From a bacterium (lineage in GTDB: Bacteria; Vulcanimicrobiota; Vulcanimicrobiia; Vulcanimicrobiales; Vulcanimicrobiaceae): a stretch of 12,581 nt of DNA. The DNA lies in assembly GCA_021807065.1 (NCBI GenBank), contig JAKAPO010000037.1:1-12581 (forward strand), read 5' to 3'. A program made the position numbers and the translations under genes. Positions 1-7,700 of the stretch are shown here, in pieces; position 1 is the stretch's first letter, and every line of letters starts with the position of its first letter. Under the pieces are notes generated by a model. It did no database searches, was not told the origin of the DNA, and saw only the letters and a list, made by a program, of their open reading frames with translations.

Positions 1-578
1 TTCTCGGCGGCGGCGACGTATTGTGCCAACGCAATCGCCGCAGGGCCATTGATGGTCATCGACGTCGTGATCTCGCCCATGTCGATGCCATCGAAGAGCA
101 CCTCCATATCGGCGAGCGAATCGATGGCGACGCCGCAGCGACCGACTTCGCCGCGCGCCTGCGGCGCGTCTGAGTCGAATCCCATGAGCGTCGGCATGTC
201 GAAAGCGACCGAAAGGCCCGTCTGCCCCTGCCCGAGCAAGAACTTGTAGCGTTCGTTGGTCTGCCGCGCCGTGCCGAACCCTGCGAATTGGCGCATCGTC
301 CAGAGACGGTCGCGGTATCCGTTCGGATGCAGGCCTCGCGTGTACGGGTACGAGCCGGGAAACGCCAGGTCGCGCGCGAGATCGAGGTGCGCTACGTCGG
401 CTGGCGTGTAGACGCTGCGAAGCGGCACGTCCGAGATCGTGCGGTCAACCCCGCCCGAGCCGGGACCCTTACGGCGCCTCCCAGCCCGCGATGCCCGCTC
501 CCACTCTCTTCCCTGAGCCTCGAACTCGGGCGTCATCTGTGCCCCGAGCCCGCTCGGCCGCTCGATCATCTTCGCCAC
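1..578 (-). CDS. Acyl-CoA mutase (methylmalonyl-CoA mutase family) large subunit, N-terminal part, cut by window edge
   Basis: This is the first 192 codons of a B12-dependent carbon-skeleton mutase that most likely interconverts methylmalonyl-CoA and succinyl-CoA in the cytoplasm. Family motifs of the substrate-binding barrel are clear: PGSYPYTRG (about residues 74-82), RLWTMRQFAGFGTA (91-104), TNERYKFLL (107-115), GQTGLSVAFDMPTLMG (118-133) and TTSMTINGPA (171-180). Tyr88 appears to align with active-site Tyr89 of Propionibacterium methylmalonyl-CoA mutase, which favours a methylmalonyl-type enzyme; the substrate-reading arginine near residue 207 lies outside the window. The short head is typical of enzymes whose B12 domain is on a separate chain, but the C-terminus is not visible. 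The start is GTG at 578, just after an in-frame TAA; ATG at 569 is an alternative. It lies 31 nt downstream of meaB and is probably co-transcribed with it. Isobutyryl- or other acyl-CoA mutases remain possible. Confidence 0.88.
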   Translation of the reverse strand, partial: MAKMIERPSGLGAQMTPEFEAQGREWERASRAGRRRKGPGSGGVDRTISDVPLRSVYTPADVAHLDLARDLAFPGSYPYTRGLHPNGYRDRLWTMRQFAGFGTARQTNERYKFLLGQGQTGLSVAFDMPTLMGFDSDAPQARGEVGRCGVAIDSLADMEVLFDGIDMGEITTSMTINGPAAIALAQYVAAAE

Positions 579-609
579 GATTTAGGGGTTCACGCGACCC
601 GGGCTCGGC

Positions 610-1515
610 TCATTCCGCAACGCCGAGAGTCTGCAATGCGCGGGCCGCGGCCGCGTACGGGTCGCCGTCCCCGCTGTCGGTAGCGATCGCTCGATCGAGC
701 AGCCCGCCTATGCGACCTGCCGCGATCTGGCGCACCTGATGCGCGAACGCCTCTTTACGGCGACGTCCAATCTCGCCGCTTTCGTTCAAATATGCCGCGT
801 GGCGCTGGATCGCGTTCCACAGTTCGCCGACCCCAACGCCCTCGATAGCCTGCGTCATCAGCAGCTCCGGAACCCAACCGGAGTATTCCAATATCTGCAT
901 CATCGAACGGATTTCGCGATAGAGCTGCTGCGCCATCGGGTGATCGGCCTTGTTCACGACGAAGATATCGGCTATTTCCATGATGCCGGCCTTGAGCGCT
1001 TGCACCGAATCGCCGCTTCCCGGTTGCAATGCGACGATCGTCGTCTGTGCGAGTTCCGCAATCTCGACTTCATTCTGACCGGCGCCAACGGTTTCGATCA
1101 GCACGAGATCGAATCCGAACGCATCCATCAGCAAGACCGCATCGGCCGTTGCTCCCGCGAGGCCGCCGATGTGCCCGCGACTCGCCATCGAGCGAATGAA
1201 GACGTTCGGGTCGGTGAAGTGTTCGCTCAAGCGGATGCGATCGCCGAGCAACGCACCGTGTGAGAACGGAGAGCTCGGATCGACCGAGACGACGCCGACG
1301 CGTTTGGCTAGCGCACGCGCTTTGCGAACCAATCCGGCTGAGAGCGTCGACTTGCCGACACCGGGCGGCCCGGTCAGACCGACCGTCACCGCATTGCCCG
1401 TACGCGCGTAGAGCGCGGCGATGAGCGGCGCGCCTTCGCCGGATTCACACTGCGAAATCGCGCGGGCTAACGCTCGTGGTTTGCCTTCGTTGAATTCGCG
1501 TAAGAGCTCGTTCAA
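610..1515 (-). CDS. meaB: MeaB/ArgK-type G3E GTPase, chaperone of acyl-CoA mutase
   Basis: MeaB is a GTPase that loads and protects the B12 cofactor of methylmalonyl-CoA mutase in the cytoplasm. The 301-residue product shows the Walker A loop GPPGVGKST (49-57), a VDPSSPFSHGALLGDRIR stretch (78-95), SMASRGHIGGLAGAT (109-123), the ETVGAGQNEVEIA segment (141-153) and the guanine-specificity motif NKAD (189-192), all hallmarks of the MeaB/ArgK branch. Older databases call this family an arginine/ornithine transport kinase, but the adjoining mutase gene supports the chaperone role. It is about 30 residues shorter than well-studied MeaB proteins. The start chosen is TTG at 1515, because homology begins there; the same frame stays open upstream but that stretch is arginine-rich and lies opposite the serine hydrolase gene. 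No good Shine-Dalgarno sequence is visible. It is the first gene of the meaB-mutase operon and diverges from the serine hydrolase gene across a 59-nt gap. Confidence 0.92.
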   Translation of the reverse strand: MNELLREFNEGKPRALARAISQCESGEGAPLIAALYARTGNAVTVGLTGPPGVGKSTLSAGLVRKARALAKRVGVVSVDPSSPFSHGALLGDRIRLSEHFTDPNVFIRSMASRGHIGGLAGATADAVLLMDAFGFDLVLIETVGAGQNEVEIAELAQTTIVALQPGSGDSVQALKAGIMEIADIFVVNKADHPMAQQLYREIRSMMQILEYSGWVPELLMTQAIEGVGVGELWNAIQRHAAYLNESGEIGRRRKEAFAHQVRQIAAGRIGGLLDRAIATDSGDGDPYAAAARALQTLGVAE

Positions 1516-1574
1516 GGGAGAGCCACTTTGCGTTCGCCGTCGAGGCGGACCTGCAAGATGCGGCGAAAGCGCGA

Positions 1575-2546
1575 GTGGTGCACGCCGCGCTGCTCGCGCT
1601 CGCTCTCTCTTCCCGCACGACGGGCCGGATCGATCACATCGTGCGTTACGTGATGGGGGATCACCATATCGCCGGGCTTTCGCTTGCGATCGTACGCGAT
1701 GGTCGCGTGATCTACGCGCGTGGTTACGGTTTTGCCGACCGGCGCCGCACGATTCGTACCCAAACCGGTACGATTTTTGCCGTCGCCTCACTCGAAAAAC
1801 CGTTCGTCGCCGCACTCGTGCTCCGTCTCGCCGAACGCGGGAAGCTTTCGCTGGACGATACGCTCGGGAAATACGTTCCGTGGTACGCCAACGCGCGAGA
1901 CGTAACGATTCGGGATCTCCTCGCAAACGAGAGCGGCATACCAGATTACGCGCAACTGCCTGGATTCGAGCGCGGCGCTCGCAATCCGGTCTCGCCCGAA
2001 GACTTGGTGCGGCGCGTCAGCTCGCTGCCGCTCGACTTCCGCCCGGGAACCCGGTGGCGGTACAGCAACACCGACTACGTGCTATTGGGAATGATCGTGC
2101 AAGACGTCACGCACGTGCCCCTGGCGGCGTGGCTTCACCGCGATCTCTTGGGACCGCTCCGCCTGCGCGCTACCGCGACGTGGCAGCCGATAGTACCCGA
2201 GGCCGGCCGAGCGGAGGGAAGCATCGCCGCCGGCTCGCCAACGCTTGCATTTGCCGCCGCAGATTTGGAATCGAATGCTCCAGACCTCGCCCGCTGGATG
2301 GACGATTTGTTGCTTGGCCGGGTCGTAAACGCACGTGATCTGCACCGCATGCTTGGTGGCATGGGTTTCATAGCCGGCCACTTCGATGGGCTCGCGGTCG
2401 CTTGGCACAGCGGCTACATTGAAGGGTATTCGTCGTACATGGCTATCGTCGCGTCCAAACATCTCGGCGTCGTCATCCTGTGCAACCAAGACAAGGTCGA
2501 CCTTGGTCCGCTCGCCCTCAGCATCCTCGAGGACGCACTGCACTGA
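1575..2546 (+). CDS. Serine hydrolase of the beta-lactamase / penicillin-binding-protein class C fold
   Basis: This is a 323-residue serine hydrolase of the DD-peptidase/esterase/class C beta-lactamase superfamily. All three active-site elements are present in order: SLEK (nucleophile Ser72, Lys75), YSN (Tyr163, Asn165) and HSG (278-280), the last replacing the KTG box as it often does in this family. DDTLGKYVP (94-102) and the NESGIPDY region (118-125) are also typical. The substrate cannot be read from sequence; peptidoglycan peptides, D-amino-acid peptides or esters are all possible. The start is GTG at 1575, with a second GTG at 1578; no in-frame start exists between there and the upstream TGA at 1491. 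The N-terminus has a short hydrophobic run (AALLALAL) that might be a minimal export signal, but this is weak. The stop codon lies 8 nt before the start of the GH125 gene, so the two are probably translated from one mRNA. Confidence 0.87.
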   Translation: MVHAALLALALSSRTTGRIDHIVRYVMGDHHIAGLSLAIVRDGRVIYARGYGFADRRRTIRTQTGTIFAVASLEKPFVAALVLRLAERGKLSLDDTLGKYVPWYANARDVTIRDLLANESGIPDYAQLPGFERGARNPVSPEDLVRRVSSLPLDFRPGTRWRYSNTDYVLLGMIVQDVTHVPLAAWLHRDLLGPLRLRATATWQPIVPEAGRAEGSIAAGSPTLAFAAADLESNAPDLARWMDDLLLGRVVNARDLHRMLGGMGFIAGHFDGLAVAWHSGYIEGYSSYMAIVASKHLGVVILCNQDKVDLGPLALSILEDALH

Positions 2547-2554
2547 TAAGCGCC

Positions 2555-3919
2555 TTGCGCCATTTGCTTATCGGCGCACTCATTCTCGCAACGATCCTGC
2601 CGGCGGATGCGCAGACGTTGATCGTACCGCTTACCGGACGGCGTCATCGCGCAATTGAATCGGCGACGCTCTTCCATACGCTCTTCCACGACTTTTTCCG
2701 CGAAAACGACGGAACGACGTACGTGCAGACGGGCGACATCCCGGCGATGTGGCTGCGCGACTCGGCAGCCCAGACCATTCCTTACGTTCGCTTCGAACCG
2801 TACTTTCCGGCGCTGCGCAGCCGTACGGCCGGCGTCATCGAGCGCGACGCACGCAATATCCTCACCGATCCCTACGCGAACGCGTTCCAAGCAAGCTACC
2901 ATATCTGGGAACGCAAGTGGGAGGTCGATTCGCCGGCATGGCCGATGGTGCTGGCATGGGTGTATTGGCGCACGACCGGTGACCGTTCCATCTTTACGAA
3001 CGCCCTCCACCGCGCGATGCGTCAAGTGGTGACGACGTACGCGTGCGAGGAACGTCACGCGCGCTGCAGCCGTTACGTTTATCCGTACCACGTTCCGACC
3101 GCGAATGCGTACAACCCGGATACTGGGATGATCTGGGGAGCGTTCCGGCCGTCCGACGATCCGGTGCGGTATCGCTTCAACATCCCGCAGAACGCGATCG
3201 CAGTGGTAGCGTTGCAGGACCTGTCGCAGCTCGCTCTCGTGGGCTATGGTGACCGAGCACTTGCTTCCGCGGCGAACGCGCTCGCACGGCGCGTCCAGAC
3301 CGGAATTGACCTCTACGGGCGTATCTACGATCCGAAGTACGGTGGGTGGATCTACGTGTACGAAACAGACGGTCTCGGCAACGACGCGTTGATGGACGAT
3401 GCGAACCTTCCCGACCTCGTTTCGCTGCCGTATCTGGGATGGTGCTCGGCATTCGATCCGGCGTACGTGAACACGCGGAACTTTTCGCTGAGCTCCGCCG
3501 ACCCGTATTTCTATCGCGGGCGTTACGCGCAGGGCTTGGGCAGCGATCACACGCCGGTCGATAACGTCTGGCCGCTCGGCATCATCGCCCGCGCGCTGAC
3601 TTCGACGTCTTCAGTGGAGGTCGCGACCGCAATCACTACGCTTGCAGAGACCGACAGCCATGACGGCCTCATCCACGAGAGTTTCTACGATAACGGCTAC
3701 TGGCGGTTCACACGCTCCGATTTCGGCTGGGGGAACGCACTCTACGCAGAACTGCTCTTCCGGGCGCTCGCTGGCGACGTTGCGATTCCGTTCGCGGAGT
3801 CCGAAACGATCGAACCTTTCGAGGTCCGTACGCAAACGCCGCAGCTCGTTGTGTCGATCGTGCAAATAGAAAACGCGTCGATGCTCTTCGCCTCGCTGCG
3901 TAGACTACTGAATCAATAG
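2555..3919 (+). CDS. Secreted glycoside hydrolase family 125 (exo-alpha-1,6-mannosidase-like)
   Basis: GH125 enzymes are metal-independent, inverting exo-alpha-mannosidases that remove terminal alpha-1,6-linked mannose; the family was formerly DUF1237. The 454-residue product carries the signature TGDIPAMWLRDSAAQ (59-73), FRPSDD (197-202), MDDANLPDL (280-288) and GLIHESF (371-377). From memory of the pneumococcal enzyme (catalytic Asp220 and Glu393), the matching residues here are Asp202 and Glu375, and their 173-residue spacing is the same. The first 19 residues form a convincing signal peptide: a short basic head, hydrophobic LLIGALILATIL, and a cleavage site after ADA. The start is TTG at 2555, picked because it gives this signal peptide and falls just after the upstream stop; TTG 2564 is a possible alternative. 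The enzyme probably acts in the periplasm or outside the cell on mannosylated polymers. It converges on uppS across 63 nt with no clear terminator. Confidence 0.9.
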   Translation: MRHLLIGALILATILPADAQTLIVPLTGRRHRAIESATLFHTLFHDFFRENDGTTYVQTGDIPAMWLRDSAAQTIPYVRFEPYFPALRSRTAGVIERDARNILTDPYANAFQASYHIWERKWEVDSPAWPMVLAWVYWRTTGDRSIFTNALHRAMRQVVTTYACEERHARCSRYVYPYHVPTANAYNPDTGMIWGAFRPSDDPVRYRFNIPQNAIAVVALQDLSQLALVGYGDRALASAANALARRVQTGIDLYGRIYDPKYGGWIYVYETDGLGNDALMDDANLPDLVSLPYLGWCSAFDPAYVNTRNFSLSSADPYFYRGRYAQGLGSDHTPVDNVWPLGIIARALTSTSSVEVATAITTLAETDSHDGLIHESFYDNGYWRFTRSDFGWGNALYAELLFRALAGDVAIPFAESETIEPFEVRTQTPQLVVSIVQIENASMLFASLRRLLNQ

Positions 3920-3982
3920 GGTTAGGAGCGAGTCAGGACGGCGAGCGACGAGCGGCCGGGGCGGGCAAACCTCGATGCGAGC

Positions 3983-4699
3983 TTAGGCGCCGAAATTGCG
4001 GCGACGCTCGCTGAAGGCGCGCAGAGCGTTGGCGAAGTCGTCCGCGGTAAAATCGGGCCACATCAGGGGAAGCGTCAGCAGCTCCGTATACGCGAGCTGA
4101 TAGAGCAGGAAATTCGAGATACGCTGAGCGCCACCGGTGCGAATGAGCAAATCGGGATCGGGTGCATGCGGCGCGTACATTCGTTCGCGCAGAGCGTGCT
4201 CGTCGACGCGCTCGGGCGATAGGCGCCCGGTCGCAACGTCCTTGGCAATCGCGCGCGCCGCACGCAAAATCTCCTCGCGCGCGCCGTAGTTGAGCGCGAG
4301 CGTCAAGGTGAGGCGAGTGTTGTGCGCGGTGCCACGCACAAGATCGCGCACCGCGGCACGCGCCGGAAACGCGAACGCGTCGAGATCGCCGATCGCTTCG
4401 ACGCGCACGCCCTGCTCGAGGAGCACCGGCTTCTCGGTCCGGGCGACCGCCGCGCAGAGCTGCATGATGCAGCTGACTTCCCCGGGGGTCCGGCTCCAAT
4501 TCTCGGTCGAGAAACCGTAGACGGTCAGGCGGCGCACGCCTGCTTCGAGCGCCCCCCGGACGGCCTCGCGCAACGCCAGCACGCCGCGACGGTACCCTTC
4601 CGCAACGGGAAGGCCGTGGCTCCGGGCCCAGCGGCGGTTCCCATCCATGATGACGGCGACGTGTTCGGGCAGTTCGGTGAGCGAGACGGGCTGCAGCAT
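3983..4699 (-). CDS. uppS: Isoprenyl transferase, undecaprenyl diphosphate synthase type
   Basis: UppS is a cytoplasmic, membrane-associated cis-prenyltransferase that adds isopentenyl diphosphate units to farnesyl diphosphate to make the C55 lipid carrier of peptidoglycan and other envelope sugars. The 238-residue length is normal. Motifs: HVAVIMDGNRRWA (13-25, catalytic Asp19), GHxxG-like EGYRRG (34-39), LTVYGFSTENW (58-68), ALNYGAREEI (135-144) and LLIRTGGAQRISNFLLYQLAYTEL (184-207). The Mg-binding glutamate corresponding to E. coli Glu213 is kept (Glu206), as are Arg187, Arg193 and Ser195, which bind diphosphate. The residue after RTGG is Ala191, where most relatives have Glu. The ATG at 4699 is the only sensible start, because homology begins within a dozen residues. 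There is no spaced Shine-Dalgarno sequence, and a -10-like box ends 7 nt before the ATG, so translation may be leaderless. It stands alone on the minus strand, divergent from tricorn. Confidence 0.94.
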   Translation of the reverse strand: MLQPVSLTELPEHVAVIMDGNRRWARSHGLPVAEGYRRGVLALREAVRGALEAGVRRLTVYGFSTENWSRTPGEVSCIMQLCAAVARTEKPVLLEQGVRVEAIGDLDAFAFPARAAVRDLVRGTAHNTRLTLTLALNYGAREEILRAARAIAKDVATGRLSPERVDEHALRERMYAPHAPDPDLLIRTGGAQRISNFLLYQLAYTELLTLPLMWPDFTADDFANALRAFSERRRNFGA

Positions 4700-4700
4700 C

Positions 4701-4725
4701 CTTTACTTTGTACTACAAAGTGAAG
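4701..4725. promoter_or_regulatory. 25-bp palindrome, likely operator between uppS and tricorn
   Basis: The two 12-base arms around the central C at 4713 are CTTTACTTTGTA and TACAAAGTGAAG; 11 of 12 positions pair, and the inner 17 bases (ACTTTGTA-C-TACAAAGT) are a perfect inverted repeat. It is AT-rich in a GC-rich window and begins 2 nt upstream of the uppS ATG. It fully covers the candidate uppS -10 box, so a dimeric winged-helix repressor could block uppS transcription and perhaps influence the tricorn gene. No regulator gene is in the window, and which protein binds is unknown. A loop of one base makes an RNA hairpin role unlikely. Confidence 0.6.
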
Positions 4726-4735
4726 CATCGCGCAA
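4707..4735 (-). promoter_or_regulatory. Candidate uppS promoter (possibly leaderless)
   Basis: Reading the minus strand, TTGCGC (4735-4730) and TACAAA (4712-4707) are separated by exactly 17 nt, the usual sigma-70 spacing. The hexamers match the consensus at 3 and 4 of 6 positions, so the call is modest. The -10 box ends 7 nt before the uppS ATG, which would place the transcription start at or within a base or two of the start codon. The box lies inside the palindrome at 4701-4725. Confidence 0.35.
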
Positions 4736-4781
4736 GCTCTAGCGGGTGGAACCAGGCCCGCCGCCAACCCTTCCCGAGCAC

Positions 4782-7700
4782 ATGGGCAACGAGGGCTATT
4801 ACCGTTATCCGGCGATCGCGGGGGAGCGCATCGTTTTCGTTTGCGAGGACGACCTCTGGAGCGTGAGCGCCGATGGCGGCGCCGCAAACCGCCTGACGGT
4901 GAGTTTCGGCGAGTGCTCCTTCCCACGCATCTCCCCCGACGGAACCAGGATCGCGTTCGTCTCCACCGACGAAGGCCATCCCGAAGTCTACGTCATGCCG
5001 ATCGAGGGGGGCAGCCCCCGGCGGCTCACCTACTTAGGCGGCACGATAGCGTGCACGACCGGCTGGAGCGAGGATGGCAACAGCGTCGCCTTCGTCGCCA
5101 ACCCCGGCGCGTGGTATCCCAACGAGACTCAGCCGTACCTCGTTGCGGCCGACGGAGGATCGCCGCGTCAAATGCCCATCGGCCACGCGAAGTCGATTGC
5201 ATTCGGTTCGCACGGTGCGCTCGCCATCGGGCGAAACGCGAACGATCCCGCTCGCTGGAAGCGGTATCGCGGCGGCACGGCGGGCGAGATTTGGATCGAT
5301 CCCTCCGGCGCCGGAAACTTCTCGAAGCTCAATCTCCCGGAGGGCAATCCGACCTGGCCGATGTGGATCGCGGACCGAATATTCTTCTTGGACGACCAAG
5401 ACGGCATCGGAAACATCTACTCGTGCACGATGGCGGGCGGAGACGTGCGACGCCACACGCACGAGAATGAGTACTACGCGCGTTTTCCGTCGACCGACGG
5501 TTCGCGCATCGTCTACTCGCGCGGCGGACGCATCGTCTGCTACGACGTCGCAAGGGACGACGTACGCGATATCGAGATCGCGACCAACTCGGCGGCGCCG
5601 CAGACGGTTCGGCGCTTCGAGAGCGCGGCTGAAACCCTCGAGCACGTCGCGCCGCATCCTGACGGTACGCGTCTCGCGCTGGTGGCCCGCGGTCAGATAT
5701 CGACGATGCCGCTCTTCGAAGGCGCGGTCACCCGTCACGGAGTCGGCAGCCGGGCACGTTATCGTTTGACGGAATGGCTCTGCGACGGCAATCGCTTCGT
5801 CTGCGTCACCGATCGTAACGGATACGAGCAACTCGAAGTTCACGACGCATCGGGTGCTGCCGAAGCGAAGCTCGTCACCACCGGTGACGTCGGCCGCATT
5901 ACCGAACTTGCCGCGTCGCCAACGCGCGATGTGATCGCCTTCGCAAACCATCGCCACGAGCTGCGCTTGCTCGATCTCGACGACGGAACGATGCGCGTCG
6001 TCGACAAGAGCCCGGCGCGGCGCATCGCCGATCTGGCATTCTCGCCCGATGGAAGGTTCGTGGCCTACGCGTGGTCGCCGAAGATCGGCACCTCGATCCT
6101 GCGCATCGCGAAGGTCAAGTCTGGTCGCGTTCACGACGTGACGCCGCCGTTACGCGAAGACAGTTCTCCGGCATGGGACCCGCAAGGGAGGTACCTCTAC
6201 TTCATTTCGATGCGCGATTTCAATCCGGTTTACGATGCGCTGCAATTTCATTTAAGTTTTCCGCAAGCGCATCGGCCGTTCGTCGTCACGTTACGCACCG
6301 ACGTGCCCTCCCCGTTCCTCCCGAAGCCACATCCCGTTCACCGCGATCACCAGCATCGCGACCGCGATGAAAAAACCAACGGCAAGGCCGCCGACGTAAC
6401 AATAGATTTCGCAGGCATCACCGGACGTGTGCTCGGCTTTCCGGTTGAGGAAGGGGATTACCGGCAAATCGTCGCCGCTCGCAATCGCGTACTCTTTACA
6501 CGTTTCCCGATACGCGGGATCAAACCGCTTCCGCGGGAGGAGCATGAGGACGAGGACGATGGAGCGCTCGTCGCTTACGATTTCGAACAGCAGCGTTGCG
6601 CCACGATAGCCCACGAAGTCGGAGAGATCAGGCTCGCAGCCGACGGTCGCACGCTGCTCTACCGCTCGAAGGAACGCCTGCGAGCGATCGATGCGCTTTG
6701 CGATCTTCCCGAAGACGGCGAGGAACAGAAGCCGCCGACCGAGACGGGGCGTAGGAGCGGCTGGATCGACCTCGATCGCGCCAGCGTCGAGGTCGCCCCG
6801 CGCGACGAATGGGCGCAGATGTTCCGTGAAGCATGGCGTTTGCAGACGGAGCAGTTCTGGGTCGAGGACATGAGCGACATCGACTGGGATCGCGTCTACG
6901 ATCGCTACCACACCGTGCTCGAACGCGTCCGCACGCGCACCGAGCTTTCGGACCTCATCTGGGAGATGCATGGCGAACTTGGAACGTCGCACGCGTACGA
7001 ATGGGGCGGCGATTTCCGCAAACCACCCCAGTATCAGCGCGGCTTTCTCGGGGCGGATTTCTCGTGGGACGAAGAGGCGGGCGGATATCGCATCGAGCGC
7101 ATCTATCGCGGCGATTCGTGGAACCGCGAAGGTGACTCCCCGCTGGCCGAGCCAGGCCTTGACGTCGAGCCGGGCGACGTGCTCGTGGCAATCGGCGCGC
7201 GCCGCCTCTCTTCCGAAAATTCACCCGACCGTTTGCTCGTGAACTCCGCCGGCCGCGAGATCGCGCTGACGATACGGCGCGGCCGCAGTCCCGAACGCAG
7301 CGTGCTCGTCAAAGCACTTGCAAGCGAATCGGCATTACGATACCGGGCGTGGGTCGAAGCGAAACGCGCGTACGTCCACGAGCGCAGCGGCGATCGCGTC
7401 GGTTACGTGCACATCCCGGACATGGGGCCTTGGGGATTCGCAGAGTTCCATCGCGGCTATCTAACCGAGTTCGACCGTCGCGGACTCATCGTCGACGTGC
7501 GCTACAATCGCGGCGGGCACGTCTCGCCGTTGCTCCTCGAGAAGCTGGCACGAAAACGCGTCGGCTACGACATTCCGAGGTACGGCAGCCCGATGCCGTA
7601 TCCGCCTGAATCGGTCGATGGCCCGCTCGTCGCGATCACCAATCAGTTCGCCGGTTCCGACGGCGACATCTTCAGTCATTGCTTCAAACTCTACAAACTG

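Noticed and set aside
1516..1926. An open-frame extension of meaB upstream of 1515 that would give a 438-residue protein.
   Set aside because: The extra part is arginine-rich, lacks any family motif and lies opposite the serine hydrolase gene, whose three active-site motifs are intact; MeaB homology starts at the TTG at 1515.
2480..2554. GTG at 2480 as the GH125 start, overlapping the serine hydrolase by 67 nt.
   Set aside because: It would put about 25 arginine- and proline-rich residues before a good signal peptide; starting at TTG 2555 exposes that signal peptide at the N-terminus.
2414..3550. A long minus-strand open frame opposite GH125.
   Set aside because: Arginine/valine/histidine-rich with no recognisable domain; the plus strand here encodes a complete GH125, so this is a GC-rich mirror frame.
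3920..3982. The convergent gap between GH125 and uppS, checked for a terminator.
   Set aside because: No hairpin with a T-tract is seen on either strand, only GC-rich sequence; Rho-dependent ending is possible but not visible.
4458..4474. A 17-base perfect palindrome (AGCTGCAT-G-ATGCAGCT) inside uppS.
   Set aside because: It falls in well-conserved coding sequence (Ile-Met-Gln-Leu-Cys) far from any start, so it is most simply a by-product of the codons; only recurrence elsewhere would revive it.
4746..4781. GTG at 4746 as the tricorn start, adding 12 residues.
   Set aside because: The extra residues are proline-rich with no family match, and tricorn homology starts immediately after the ATG at 4782. 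It cannot be fully excluded.
5034..6134. A long minus-strand open frame opposite the tricorn propellers.
   Set aside because: Composition typical of antisense frames in GC-rich genes and no domain; tricorn is intact on the other strand.
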